Positions 12,232-25,500 of a stretch of DNA of 64,000 nucleotides are shown piece by piece. This stretch comes from Syngnathus acus (lineage: Eukaryota; Chordata; Actinopteri; Syngnathiformes; Syngnathidae): the NCBI RefSeq assembly GCF_901709675.1, contig NC_051095.1:18214456-18278455 (forward strand), written 5' to 3'. The position numbers and the translations under genes were made by a program. A model generated the notes under the pieces. That model was not told the origin of the DNA. It ran no database searches and worked only from the letters and a program-made list of their open reading frames with translations. How positions within the stretch are numbered: position 1 is the stretch's first letter; every line of letters starts with the position of its first letter.

Positions 12232-12237
12232 AATAAA
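12232..12237 (+). promoter_or_regulatory. pmt: Polyadenylation signal of pmt
   Basis: A canonical AATAAA sits 266 bases downstream of the pmt stop codon, giving a short 3' UTR before the repeat-rich spacer. Confidence 0.7.
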
Positions 12238-12295
12238 CCAATGACAGTTATAATAATGTTTTGTTCAACAAAATTAAGAATTCTGAGTACAAAAA

Positions 12296-13270
12296 AATAT
12301 CCATCCATCCATCTTCTTCCGCTTATCCGGGGTCGGGTCGGAACGGTTATGTAGTCCTCACAGGAAAAAGTTTGGCGACCCCTGGCTTAGACTGATTAAA
12401 AAAAATTGTGCTTATCTCTACTGCCGCAGGAGAGCGCTAAAGCCTTGACTTAAAATACTCATAAGGGAACCCTTTTTTGCAAGTATCACTAGCATAATAA
12501 CAGAGTTATTATGGAAGAGGATTAGGGCCAGTGAAGAAAAAATATCATCATAATAAAATCTACTGGGATAAAATCCATCTCCACAACCATACTGGTAGTG
12601 GTACTGGTTGTGCTGTACAGGTGCATGGACTTTTTTTCTGTGAAGAACCCAGAGAGGGTTATTTGGTTATGATTTATTTCATAAATAGTGTTGCTTGTTT
12701 CCTGGATTTTTTTCTGTGAAGAACCCAGAAAAGGTTATTTGGTTATTATTTATTTCATGAATAGTGTTATTATTTATTTTCTTATTTTATTTTTTTTCTG
12801 TGAAGAATCCAGAAAGGGTTATTTGATTGTGCTTTCTGGAAAACAATACATTTTTACGTTTAGGCACTCCTGCAATCGTCACACTTTTTTGTTACATCTG
12901 ACTTCGGCCCCCCATCAGAGAAGAGAAAGGTTATGTGGCCCTCACAGGAAAAAGTTTTGGGACCCCTGGCTTAGACTGATTAAAAAAAATTGTGCTTATC
13001 TCTACTGCCACAGGAGAGCGCTAAAGCCTTGACTTGAACTACTCGCAAGGGGGTTCCTTTTTGCAAGTTTTAGTATCACTAGCATAATAACAGTTGTATC
13101 TACGGAAGAGGATTAGGGCCAGTGAAGAAAAAAAAAGGGGGGTGACAGGATTCTGACTTGTTTTTCTCAGAATTCTGACTTTAAAGTGAGAATTCCCACT
13201 TCAAAGTCAGAATTTATACTTTAAAGTGAGAATTCTCACTTTATTCTCAGAATTCTGACATTTATAATGC
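12296..13270. repeat. Repeat-built spacer between pmt and f8
   Basis: A block of about 200 bp at 12343-12542 is repeated as a close direct copy at 12927-13136 (shared core 'aggagagcgctaaagccttg'). Between the copies lies an array of three units at 12631-12831, each starting 'ttttttctgtgaagaa' and containing 'gggttattt' and 'tttatttcat'. From about 13145 to 13265 runs an alternating motif of 'aattctgac' and 'gagaattc' units that can fold back on itself. No coding potential is evident. The left end starts with a 'ccatccatcc' SINE/LINE-type tail. Confidence 0.85.
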
Positions 13271-13561
13271 TGTGTGTGAGTTTATTTATATATAAATGCT
13301 GAAGGTTTTAATAAATATATTTTAAAAACAATTATTTCAGCTATGAAGAGCACGGGTGCACCATGGACTAACACCATGAAGTGACATCCACCAGATAATA
13401 AATTCTCTAGTCCCACTCACATACCCACACATACACAAACACGCAGTCCATCCTGCCTTTCCCCCCACCCACTGACTTTGATAAATATGCTGACATTTAA
13501 CTGAGGCACCCAGTCTCTTTGAGCCAGGTCTTTGTGGCGCATACAAGTGCGCACATTGACG

Positions 13562-16500
13562 ATGGGAGTGTCACTTCTGCCTCTGCTGCTGCTGTGCGCT
13601 GTTTGCCGGGCAAGGAACATTACTGTAAGGGAGTATTTTATTGCTGCTGTGGAAATTGGATGGGACTATGTCAGTGCGGGGGATGGTGATACAACATCTG
13701 ACCAAAGGTGATTTTTTTTGTTTTGTTTATCTAATGTGGTTTGCTTGAATTTAATTTTCATTGTACAGTATGATTTACTTTCATTATAGGTTGTCGTCCA
13801 AAGGCAGCCCTCAAAAGTTTATCAAAGCAGTTTACAGGGAGTACACAGACGCCACGTACAGTGTCCCTAAACGAAGACCACCTTGGACAGGTTTGTGACA
13901 GCAGATAATCACAGTGATCTTGTTCTTGCATTTCAAAAACCAGTGCAGCTATGCTGAAATGCTATAAGATGCATGTGTACGGGCAGCGAGGGATTGATTC
14001 CTGCTCAGTGACGGTGTGCATGTGGGTGCGACTGGTTGTCCGATGTCAGCTGGGCTAGGCTCCAGCACCCCCCGCGACCCTTGACAGGCCAAGCTGTGTT
14101 GAGAAAGGATAGTACAGTCATGATGAAACAGAAAAGGAACATTAACACTCCTAAAATGTGTGTGTGTGCGTGTGTGCGTGTGTCAAAGTCTCAAAGTCTG
14201 CTTTATTGTCAATTTCTTCACATGCCAAGACACACAAAGAAATCGAAATTACGGTCCCACTATCCCACGGTGACAAGACATAGTACACAATATACATACA
14301 AGTAAACAACACAAAAAAATAAAAACAAGAAGGCACAAACAATGAATAAATAAGAGTGATGAATAAATAATAAATAAACAAATAACATAATAAATAAGAG
14401 GAGCAAAAATGGAGCAAGTGTGCATACAACAGACAGTCAGAATAGAGCGCAAAAGTACAGGACGCTACGCAGAAGGGGGGAGAGAGTTCAGGATCCTAAC
14501 AGCCTGGAGTATGAAGCTGTTGGTGAGTCTGGTGGTGCGGGAGCGCAGGCTCCTGTACCTCTTCCCAGAGGGCAGAAGATCAAACAAAGAGTGTGTGCAA
14601 GATCAAACTACATTGTGTGGCCTTAAATCCAGAGAAAATTCTTCAGAGCTGTTAAGATTCCACAGAAGCTTGGATATTAACTTTTAGTTTTTGTTATGTT
14701 TTTGTCATGCTTACAGGTATTCAAGGTCCAGTGATTATGACTCAGCCCCGTGAAACAGTGGTCATTCACTTCAAAAACCTGGCGTCACAGCCTTATAGTA
14801 TCAGCCCAGTGGGTATAACATACTGGAAGCAATCTGAAGGTACTGAATAAGCCATATGTCTATATGTGTATGTCTTTGCACAACTTGATAGCAGCTAGTC
14901 ATCATACAGGATTCTGTTCTTCCTAAAGCAGACTTGTCTTTTGCGGCTCAAACAATGTGTTATGTAAAAGCTATCTGAAAATGAGGGGAAAAAAGATTAC
15001 CAAAAAATGTGTTCTGTAAAAGCTATCTGAAAATGAGGAAAACAAGATTACATTGTTACTCTTAGGTCTCGTGAAGTGACTTTGATGGTCAAAACACAAT
15101 CACAAACCTTGTACTTTTTGTACTTGTGCTGACTTGTTATCTGGCTGTACGAGCCAAAAGACGTCGTCCAATATATCCCAGCATGAATTAAAGCGTTCAT
15201 AGCCAGAAAGTTCATGACCTCCTCTGAGCAGTGGCATGTGTCATTTCCTGAAAGAACTCATGTCTTCCTGCCACAGGATGATATTCCACAATTGACTTTA
15301 TCATCATCTGAGATAAACCACCTCCAGCGAACTGAACTCTTGAGCAAGATTGTAAAATTGTTTTTGTTTCTAATGTTTTGTAATGTTGCCCCCCACCAGG
15401 AGCTGGCTATGATGACCTCACAGCAGGCAAGGAGAAGGAGGACGATGCCGTCTTTCCGGGAAAATACCACAAGTACGTGTGGGACATCAGCGCCGCCGAC
15501 GGACCCACAATCGATGACCCCGAGTGTCTTACCTACTCTTATTCGTCCCAAGTGGACCCAGTCCGTGACCTCAACTCTGGACTTATTGGTGCCCTGATCA
15601 TCTGCCAGTCAAGTCAGTGTTGCAGAAGGAATGAATGAAACAAAATATAAGCGTGCATGCTGTCCTGTCATATAATAATAATAATAATAATAATAATAAA
15701 TTACATAATTATTCTTTTCGGGAGTGAAATCACACCTGTTTTCTGAGTTTAGTCATGTGATGTTTGATTGTTACCTGAGCCCCGAGCAACTGTGATGTAA
15801 TTTTCAGTCGTCAGCAAGTGGCAAAAGAGTCGCACCCTGAAATCGATTAAAAACGGGTGGTTTTTAAATGCTTAATTCATAATGCACGAATGCCATATTA
15901 ATCAGAATACTGAGCTGCATAAAACATTTTTGCGTTGATTTTCCATTAAGTATAATAACGATTCAATATGTCTAAACAGTAGGCTATTTTGACAAATAGT
16001 TCCATGTCCAAAATGATACAGGTATATCCTGTGTTCAAAATTCTAAGTTGGTTAAAATACTCCTTAAAATTATGAAGTTACAGTAACAATTTAAATTGCT
16101 TCCTCAAAATTGTTCCAGCAAATCGAGGATAATTGGATAATTGTCCAAATGTAAACACAACCAACATTTATATCACAGATCACAGATTCCTCTCATTTCC
16201 ATTTCGTTGAAGATATCCATTGAACAAAAATGAAATTAACTTCTAATGTGGCCAGGAAGTGAATGTTAAATGAATGGTGAAGATAAAAAAATGCAGAATT
16301 TGGGAAATAACCTGAGAGAAAATGAGCAAGAGAAAAACCCGTGTGGCTCCACTCTATATTGCCCGATTGCATTACACACCATTACCACACACATCCTTCC
16401 GCCTTAAAGGCAAATACGTAGCAACATATATTGTATCATAAATCCAGAACATTTTCTCCACTATTATGAAAGCTTTATGATTATGAAATGTTAAATACTC

Positions 16501-19500
16501 ACATACATATTGTATGTTAAATGCAATAAATTCAACTGTAGCTGTATTACTGCAAACACCACAGCAACTTTTCAAACATATCAATCAACATTTTAATCTG
16601 TAAATAATATGAATAGCCCATTTTCTCTGCCAGCATACAGTAAGTATACTGTGAATCGTTTTTTGAATGAAAACATCAAGGCCTCAACATATATATTCTT
16701 TTTTTTAAAGTGTTTCAAACTGGATTTTTTTTTCCAACAGGATTGACCAGAAACTCCATGCAACACACAAATCTTCACATCCTGTTTGTCTGTGCATGTT
16801 CCCCCAGGTGCCTTCAGTAAGGACAACAAGAGGAGGAATACTGCGTTTGTGCTGCTCTTTGCAGTGTTTGATGAAAGCAAGAGCTGGTATGGGGAGGTGG
16901 GAGAGAGGAGAAGCAGAGATAACATTCAGAAGAACAACAGGAAAGAATATCACACCATCAATGGCTACATCAACTCTACTTTGCCTGGTGGGCAACTACA
17001 GTGACAAGATGCACACAGCGTTGGTGTCATTGTTAATGCGTGCCTGTGCCTGTGCCTGTGCTCATGCAGGTTTGACAATGTGCCAAAAACGTGTGTTCTG
17101 GCATATGATTGGTGTCGGCACTGCCCCAGAAATCCACTCCATCCAATTCCAGGATCACACACTGAAGGTGATCCACTGAAACCTTTCATTCGACATTTTC
17201 CAATTAACATAAAAAACCCAGAATGTTCTAAAAGCCATAAATTGGATTTAATGCAATCTTGTAATGCAATCTGGTTCAAGGTGTATTTGTCTGCTTTTGC
17301 TTTTCCAGGTGATGAAACATCGCAAAGTGACCATGGAGGTGACCCCCATGACCTTTGTCACTGCAGAAATGAAGCCTGGCGACCCAGGCCGCTTTCTCAT
17401 CAGCTGTCAGATACATGCACACCGCCTAAGTACGAGAAACTTTTTCACATGAATGTCAATCCAATCATAGGAGCTCAAAGTGATGTTGCTGGTGTGCATG
17501 CCCAGATGGCATGAGAGCAATGTTCAAGGTGGAGAACTGCCCTGGGCCTGACCTTCGCAATGCCAAAGAGGACGACTATGATGAGTATGAGGAGGACAAC
17601 TACAACATCATCAATCTACAGCCCATGAAGCCACGCTCACACGGGGGACCCGTCAGGGAACAGCGCTCCAAAATCTGGAAACACTACATCGCCGCTGAGG
17701 AGGTCATTTGGGACTACGCTCCTCATCACACTGCCACAGACAGGTAGCACGCAAAGGAAAGCAAAGTTACAGAGGGCAACAGGAAATGTAACTAAATTCA
17801 AACATTACTCTTTCAAACATGAGTGAGCTGGAGTCCAGATTAATGCCTGAGGTCCCTCGTTACCACGACTACAAGTATAAAAAGGTGGCTTATGTAGAAT
17901 ACGCAGACAGATCTTTCACCCGGAGAAAAAACACAGTCAGGACACTGATGGGTCCACTCTTGAAAGGAAAAGTCAGTGATCGATTCCACGTAAGTCAACC
18001 AAGCATCAGTGGTCAGAGACAATTTTCAGTCTTGGCTTTAAAAACAAATGTGTTCAACTTAAATTTGATGAATTCTTGAATTCTGCCTCCAGATCACATT
18101 CAAAAACCTGGCCAGTCATCCTTTTAACATCTATCCCAATGACCTCACCAAAGTCTATCCACTGCTGTCCTCGACAAATGGTAAGCCACTTTTGCAAGAG
18201 TGGTAAAGAATACACAGGGTCATTGGTTAGTGTACACACGTATGCACTTGTTTGCTTGCCTCTCGAAAATAGTTCTTATTTCAATTGCGTTTTATGGGTT
18301 ATAGGTCACAATGATGGTGGGGAAAATATTTGAAATGATTCTCTTTTATACCACAAAAAGATGGCATTTGTAAAGACAAAACAAAAAATTGTAAGATACC
18401 ATTTTTTTTACAGAAGGTATAATTAAGAATGTATATTTGATAAAACATTGAACAAACATTTGATACCACTTTGCACACCCCAACAACTGAATGAGTAAGT
18501 ATTTCCAAACTAGGTACTACAAAGTGCTTACTATGAGTAGTCATGAAATATCCATAGTGTGTACTTTCTCTTGCTAGTTTCATTGTTCACACTTAACTTA
18601 TTGTTGGTCTAAATCTTACATCTAATGTGAATGTGTGTTATAGTTGCAGAAAATGACTTGCGCACAATGGAGGTGCCCCCAAATGGGACCTTTGTGTATG
18701 TCTGGGAGCTAACCATCGATGACGGACCCTTGGAAGAGGACCCTGGATGTCTGTCACAATTGTATCAGAGCACCGTGTCCCCAGAGAGGGACCTGGCCTC
18801 GGGGCTTGTGGGCACTTTGCTCATCTGCAAAGCTAAAGCCATTGACACCAGAAGACGCCTGGTGAGAAGATGTGATGTGTTGATACCCCACCGTTAATGA
18901 AAGGAAAGCCATGATGAAAATAACGTGAATCTAACAAAAGACTAAATAAATGTGAAAATTAACCAATGAAAATCAGACATTGCTTTTAAATGGTGGTTCA
19001 ACAGAATTATTTTAAACAATCTCACGAAACAGGGCTGGACAACGATAATCGTACCCTTGACTTATTACTTAGTGGCAAAATCTTTTGAGACAATCACAGC
19101 AATCAAAGGACTTCTCGAACATTCAATATGATTTCTGCACCTCCTAGTGGGTATCTTGGCCCACATCATAAGCAAAATGCTCCATTTGTCTGAGGTTTGA
19201 AGGGTGCTTTCTCAAGATGTTATGTTGGCGCCCCTTCCACAGCACTGGCAGAGCTTGATGGGAGGTCACGGGGGCACTGCCCCCCCCCCCCAACAGAAAT
19301 ATGCCTGTGCTTGGACCCCCGCAGGTGCCAGGCCAGATAATTGACTTTTAGGTATAAATCCCAACCTTTCCAGGAATTGTTTCCCAGATTTCCCCGGTCC
19401 CCTGTAGGGAGCATATAATGAAGGTTTATCAGCATTTTGAAGATTTGTTTCATTTTGCAGACTCATTGAAATATACTTGGCCATCCCATGCACCCTCCAA

Positions 19501-22500
19501 GGAGAAAAATAACCCTATCCCCCTAAGTGTTCCACAGATGTTCATTTGGATTTAGATCAGGGCTCATAGGATGCCATTTCACGAATATTTTGTTCTTAGC
19601 CTTGGATGTTTTCAGCTGTGTGTTTTTTTGTCATTGTCCTGTTCCGGGAACCATGACCTGCAAGGTTTTCTGACACTGCAGCACATTTTTCTAGAATACA
19701 ATTATAGTCGCACTATGATGAGGCAAGACATTTTCTTTCTATTTACAAGAAAAAAAACATCAACTTATAGTTATGAGATTTCATAGTATTCTGCACCATT
19801 TCAAGACACCCTGTGTCAGATTCAGCAAAGGACCCCTAGAGCACAACAGCACCTCCTCCATGTTTCACAGAAGTGACAGTTTTGTACGCCTTAAAATAAT
19901 TGTGTTGAACCACTATTTTTAAGTAAAGTCGGATTTTCAGTGCTTAATTTTAGTCATTTGGAGCATCCTATCTCAGATTCAAGTTATTTCAGTGGCCACA
20001 GTGTTGTTGTTTTTACTAACGGAGCGCTACTAATAATTTTGTCCACGTTTGAATGTCACATGATTAACACCAAGGATGCCATTTACATGAAATCAGTGTT
20101 TCTTATATCCACGCTTCTGTCACAGTTGGCACCTGATAAAGAGTGGACTGTTATTTTTGCTGTCTTCGATGAGAACAAAAGTTGGTATGTGGATGAAAAC
20201 ATTTACCAAAACCAGAACTCATCCAGAGACACAAACCCTGACCTCTACAACTCAAATGTCATCTACAGTGAGTTCTCCCTCCACTCTATTACAACTCTGC
20301 TGTGGCAGAACTACAACAAAAGTGTGTATTTCATCTCCATCTTCCAGGCATAAATGGCATTATGTTCAGTAGACACAACTTTTTGATGTGCCAGAGTGAT
20401 GTCACTTTCTGGCATGTGGCCAACGTGGGCACCCAGAGCGACTTCCTGTCTGTCTACTTCACTGGAAATCTTTTTCAGCATAATGGCCTATATCAGTCGG
20501 TCCTCACCCTCTTTCCAATGACAAGCATGACCATTATCATGGAAATGGACATGCCAGGTAATCTCATTTAAACATCAAAACCAACATTCGATACATCAGA
20601 TACACCGTAAAATTGCATCCATTGTGCTGAGTCTTTTGATGTCGCCCTTGTAATGGTGGCCTGTGTTTTGTGGCCGACCTCTTGCCCAAAGACAGATAGA
20701 TACCCAAGACCTTAATGAGGGGAAGAGGCTGCATATACAAATTTGCCAACAATTTTGGTCTGGCTCTCAAAGGAGTGCCCGAGGTTGTTGATGCTTGATG
20801 TCTTTTTTGGGCCTGTCCAACCTGCTACAAACAACTATCATCCCATAAACCAGGGGTCACCAACTCCGGTCCTCAAGGGCTCCTATCCAGCCTGTTTTCG
20901 GTGCAGCCCTACTTTAACACACCTGATTCAAATGATCAGCTTGAATTAGATGTGTTGCGGTTGGGATGCGTCTAAAACAGGCTGGATAGGGGCCCTTAAG
21001 GTCCCTACTTGGTGACCCCTGCCATAAAATCTTTGGGTCTTGAGGTTTAAAATTTAAGCCTGAGAATTAATCCTCCCAAATATAGCATTTGTTTATGCAT
21101 TTCCTGACTTCCTGTCTTCTCTCACAGGTGAGTGGGAGATCAGTGCCTTCGATGGTACTCTCAAGAGCCGGGGGATGAGCATTCATTACAGCGTTTGTCC
21201 TTGCCACTATGGAGACACTTTGGTCGACCGGGATGGGGACATCAATGATATCTCTGAGTGTGTGAACGTACTACCAAAAAGCAGGAGACCTCAGAATACA
21301 ACAATGGTTTGGGTGTGCAAGAACTTTACTGACAGTCCAAATGACACTGGTGGCGATAATGAGTGGACTGTGAGAGGAGACCAAATCTGTCAATTGAAGC
21401 GGGTGTCTTCAGAGGGAGGAAATGCAGCAAGTGCACTTGAGGGAGGAATCCCAGAGGAGGTCTTGGAAGAATTAGAGAGAAATGGGAAGTGGATTGTGGA
21501 TTTGAATGAGACTGAACATGAAAGAATTGGCAGACAGAGAAGACAGGCTGAGGGAAACTGGACACATGAAGACTTGAGCGCTGCAGAGACCGGAGATGAT
21601 GAAATCAGATGGCAATCTGGAGGACAGACCAAAGAAAATGGAACAGACCTTGGTGTCGAAATGAACCCCAATCAAAGAAGCGTAATGTCGCTTGAAACAA
21701 ATGTGACGAAGGAAGAGAGCAATGAGATTTTACCGGACACAAATCCAAACCTCAAAGACAATCTTTTAACTGAAAGCAATTCACTGGAACAACTCTTTAG
21801 AGAAACCCACATTGCGAATGATTCAGAGGAGCTCCCAGGGGATTCTCTATGGGTGGATTATAATTCTACATCCAGAAAAAACCCAACGGGAATCAACCTG
21901 TCTTTCGATTATGACGAATACAGCCAAGAGGTAACGTTGCCGCTCAGGGAATGTGAACTGTCCACTTAATCACATCCCCGAAATCCTTAATCCCACATTG
22001 TTGCTGTTATTTCAGGAGAACAACACATCTGATGTAATTACCTCGGACAAGATTGACTTACGATCTACAAAAACAATATACCGCAACTACTACATTGCTG
22101 CAGAGGAGATTAGCTGGGACTACGGCATCAAAAAAGACCCTCATCTTATTAAACCTGGGTACGAACAGTATTTCCTATAAAGTCACACAGTCACTTTCCA
22201 AAACCTTCTGAGCTGTATGAGCAACACATTTTAAAACTTCATTCTTTCCCACGAGGGTCCTCTAGTTTAAAACTACCATATTGCAGTTACAAGTGAAACT
22301 AAAAAGATTAAATGACTGTTTGTCTGTGCATACTATATATGTTTTGAGGTACATTGTACCGCTTTTAGCCCATTAATTGGCGCATAGTAAAAACAAAGCC
22401 TTCAATCATTTGGGTTTTTTCGGTGCAATTTTTGCTCTTGCTCAGTTGTCCCTTTGCCCCTCTAGTTACATGTAATTCTGCTTTGGTGTTAGATTATTTC

Positions 22501-25500
22501 ATTTGAAACCTCCAAATAAATCTTTCTTTATCTGATGTGGACAGTCATTTTAGAATGAACCAGGATGTCTACTTTCCTCTAGAGAGAAGCGTCGTGGAAT
22601 GAGGAAGTTCCTTCCAGAATACAAGAAGGTGGTGTTTAAGGCCTACCCTGACGAAAACTTTCTTGAACCTGACAACAGAGGAGAGCTTCACCAACACCTT
22701 GGAATCATGGGCCCTCTCATCAAAGTCAAAATTAACGAGCTCCTTACTGTAAGTAGTTAATTAAACTAAATAAACTGAAGTATAATTTTCGGTATGGTAA
22801 CCTTTGTTCACTTGCTGTGCCCTATTCAAGGTACACTTCATGAACAGGGCATCCAGGCCCTACTCGTTTCACCTTCAGGGAGTTTATGATCGTACTCAAG
22901 GTGTTGGCATTGCACAAAGAAATGACCCATTGGTGCCAGGTGGGGTCTCCGGAGACCCTGTCCCACCTGGAGAGTCTCGCACATATAGCTGGAGAATCAC
23001 AAAGAAGCAAGGTCCCACCGATGAGGAATTTGACTGCAAGGCTGGCGCGTACTATTCCACGGTGGACAAGGTCTGCATAGATCCATAGGTCCTTTCGATT
23101 GTATGTAAGGAATGGTCAGGAAAAAAAGTGAAAGGTTTTTAATTCGACATTATTACTTTGTATGTTCAAGATCGGAAACTTTCACATGTAATTTGCCACA
23201 TATATTCCCTATTTATTTAAAAAACGTTTATTTCGAACATTAAAGAAATACAAGAAAAAATAAAAATACAGAAAAATGATAACTCCATAGCACAATAGAA
23301 TATAAAAGAAAAAAGATATTGCATTATAATTTTCCTTTATCGTAAAATCATATTTGTTCAAAAAGGGAGTAGAAGGAAGCCTAATTGAATTTATGAATTG
23401 TTTTTCACAGCCACCAGTTCAATGTCCAGCGTGAGGAGATGGTTCTTTGCCATAATACCTATACGTCTGAAATTGCACCACAATTCATGAAAGTTGCAAT
23501 CCGACTTTATTGCTCAGTGTCAAATCTGTGTCAACTTGCACTATCCTGAAGTCGAGTAACAATGTAGTGAAGCATTCAAAACCGGAAGAGACTTTATTAT
23601 TGATCGTATTTGTATTTTGTTAAATTTCCAGGTAAATGTGATTCATATTTGTGTGTTTCTGTGCCAGGAGAGGGACCTCCACTCAGGTCTGATTGGCCCA
23701 CTGCTCGTGTGTAAGACTGGGACTCCGCTGCCCGTTAAGGAACAAGGAGTCGGACCGCTTGTCCGGGATTTCAGCCTTCTCTTTCACACATTTGATGAGA
23801 CCAAAAGCTGGTATCTCAAAGAGAACCTTAAGAAGCATTGTGCCCCTCCCTGCCAAGTCAACCTGGGCGACCCCTGGTATCAGATCAGCAATAGGTTTGC
23901 AGGTAGGTGATATTGTGGTGTGAGTAGCTGCAATTTTTGATTGTTTATATTTCTAATTGATCATTAATAAGACTTTAATATTTTATATCCATAGCAATAA
24001 ATGGCTATGTGGCAGAGACACTTCCTGGTTTGGTGGTTGCACAGCGGCAGCGAGTAAGGTGGCACTTGTTAAATGTAGGGAGTGATGGAGAGTACCATGC
24101 TGTGCACTTCCATGGTTTGCCTTTCACACTACACACCGGGGAGGAGCACCGCATGGGCGTCTACAACCTCTTCCCTGGTAAATACGAACAATTATTGATT
24201 GTAAAGGCAAGGAAATAGTGTTTGCGTTTGATCATGCAATTGGACCATACTACCCTTCAACCGTGTGTGTGTATCTGCTCACTCGAGGTGTTTTCGGCAC
24301 CGTGGAGATGATCCCCTCCACAGTCGGAACATGGTTAGTTAAGTGCACTGTCGGAGACTACCAGCTGGCTGGAATGAGGGCTAAACTGTTGGTCTATGAT
24401 CCAGGTGGGAGCTTTTAAACTAAAGTCGACATACTTTGCTTTTCAAAAAGGAATATGGCATACGTGCCGTGTCTACTAAAATATACCACAGCCATAATTG
24501 ATTTTCGCTCAGCAGCCAATTTATTTATATTTATTTCAGTTGATAAACTGGATACGTATTCTGAAATGCTTATTATGGTCACAAATAGGCCAGGTTCATG
24601 TCAGAACAAAATGTGACCCAACCTCCACCAATGATTAGTTTTTTTTTTTTTTTTTAGTATGACAGAGGGGAGTTTTTTGACCTGCTTAACATGTGCCGTA
24701 AGTTCCTGAAGTCTTCCTCAGAAGCGTCAAGGCTACAGGAAATGGCCAAAACATGTTAAGCAGGTAAAAATAACAACAACAAAAAAACGCCTCTGTCTTA
24801 GTATCTTTAAATAATTTGCCAAGTGAAATCAGTATGGATGTATGAACATTCACCAAAGACTCCACTCACGATACTCATACTTTGGAAACAATCCAAACTT
24901 ACTTCATTAGATGAAGTACAGTACCTAATGTTTTAGATGTTGAGTGTCAATACAGTCCATAAATGTAATAGTAACTTAGGTTATTATCATATTTCCTGAG
25001 TTTTCTTTTCTTAATACAGAATGTGCTTTACCTCTGGGAATGAAATCTGGACGCATCCAGGATTCACAGATCACTGCTTCAGATCACATAGGTAAAAAAA
25101 TAATAATAATTTACAGACATTTAAACAAATTGTGAATATATTTGTGTTATATTCCTATTTATTTAGGGCATACATTGAGGCATAAACATTAGCACAAGGG
25201 CCTGTAATGATTATTACGGTTTGCTGCATTGTTTGAACATTCAATATTAACTATGTTTTCACATGTGTGTCCAGATAGTTGGGAGCCCCATCTGGCGAGG
25301 CTGCATCAGTCTGGTTATATCAATGCTTGGATGGGTACAGACAGCCTCTCCTGGATACAGGTTGAACATGCAGCTATTCCCCATGCTGTCAACCTTTTAC
25401 ATTTATTTAGCTGCCTATGTCCTGTGACCGGTGATTTTCATAACCATTGAAGGTTTTATGATATCAATGAGCATAACATTGCCTTTATTCATTATAACCG

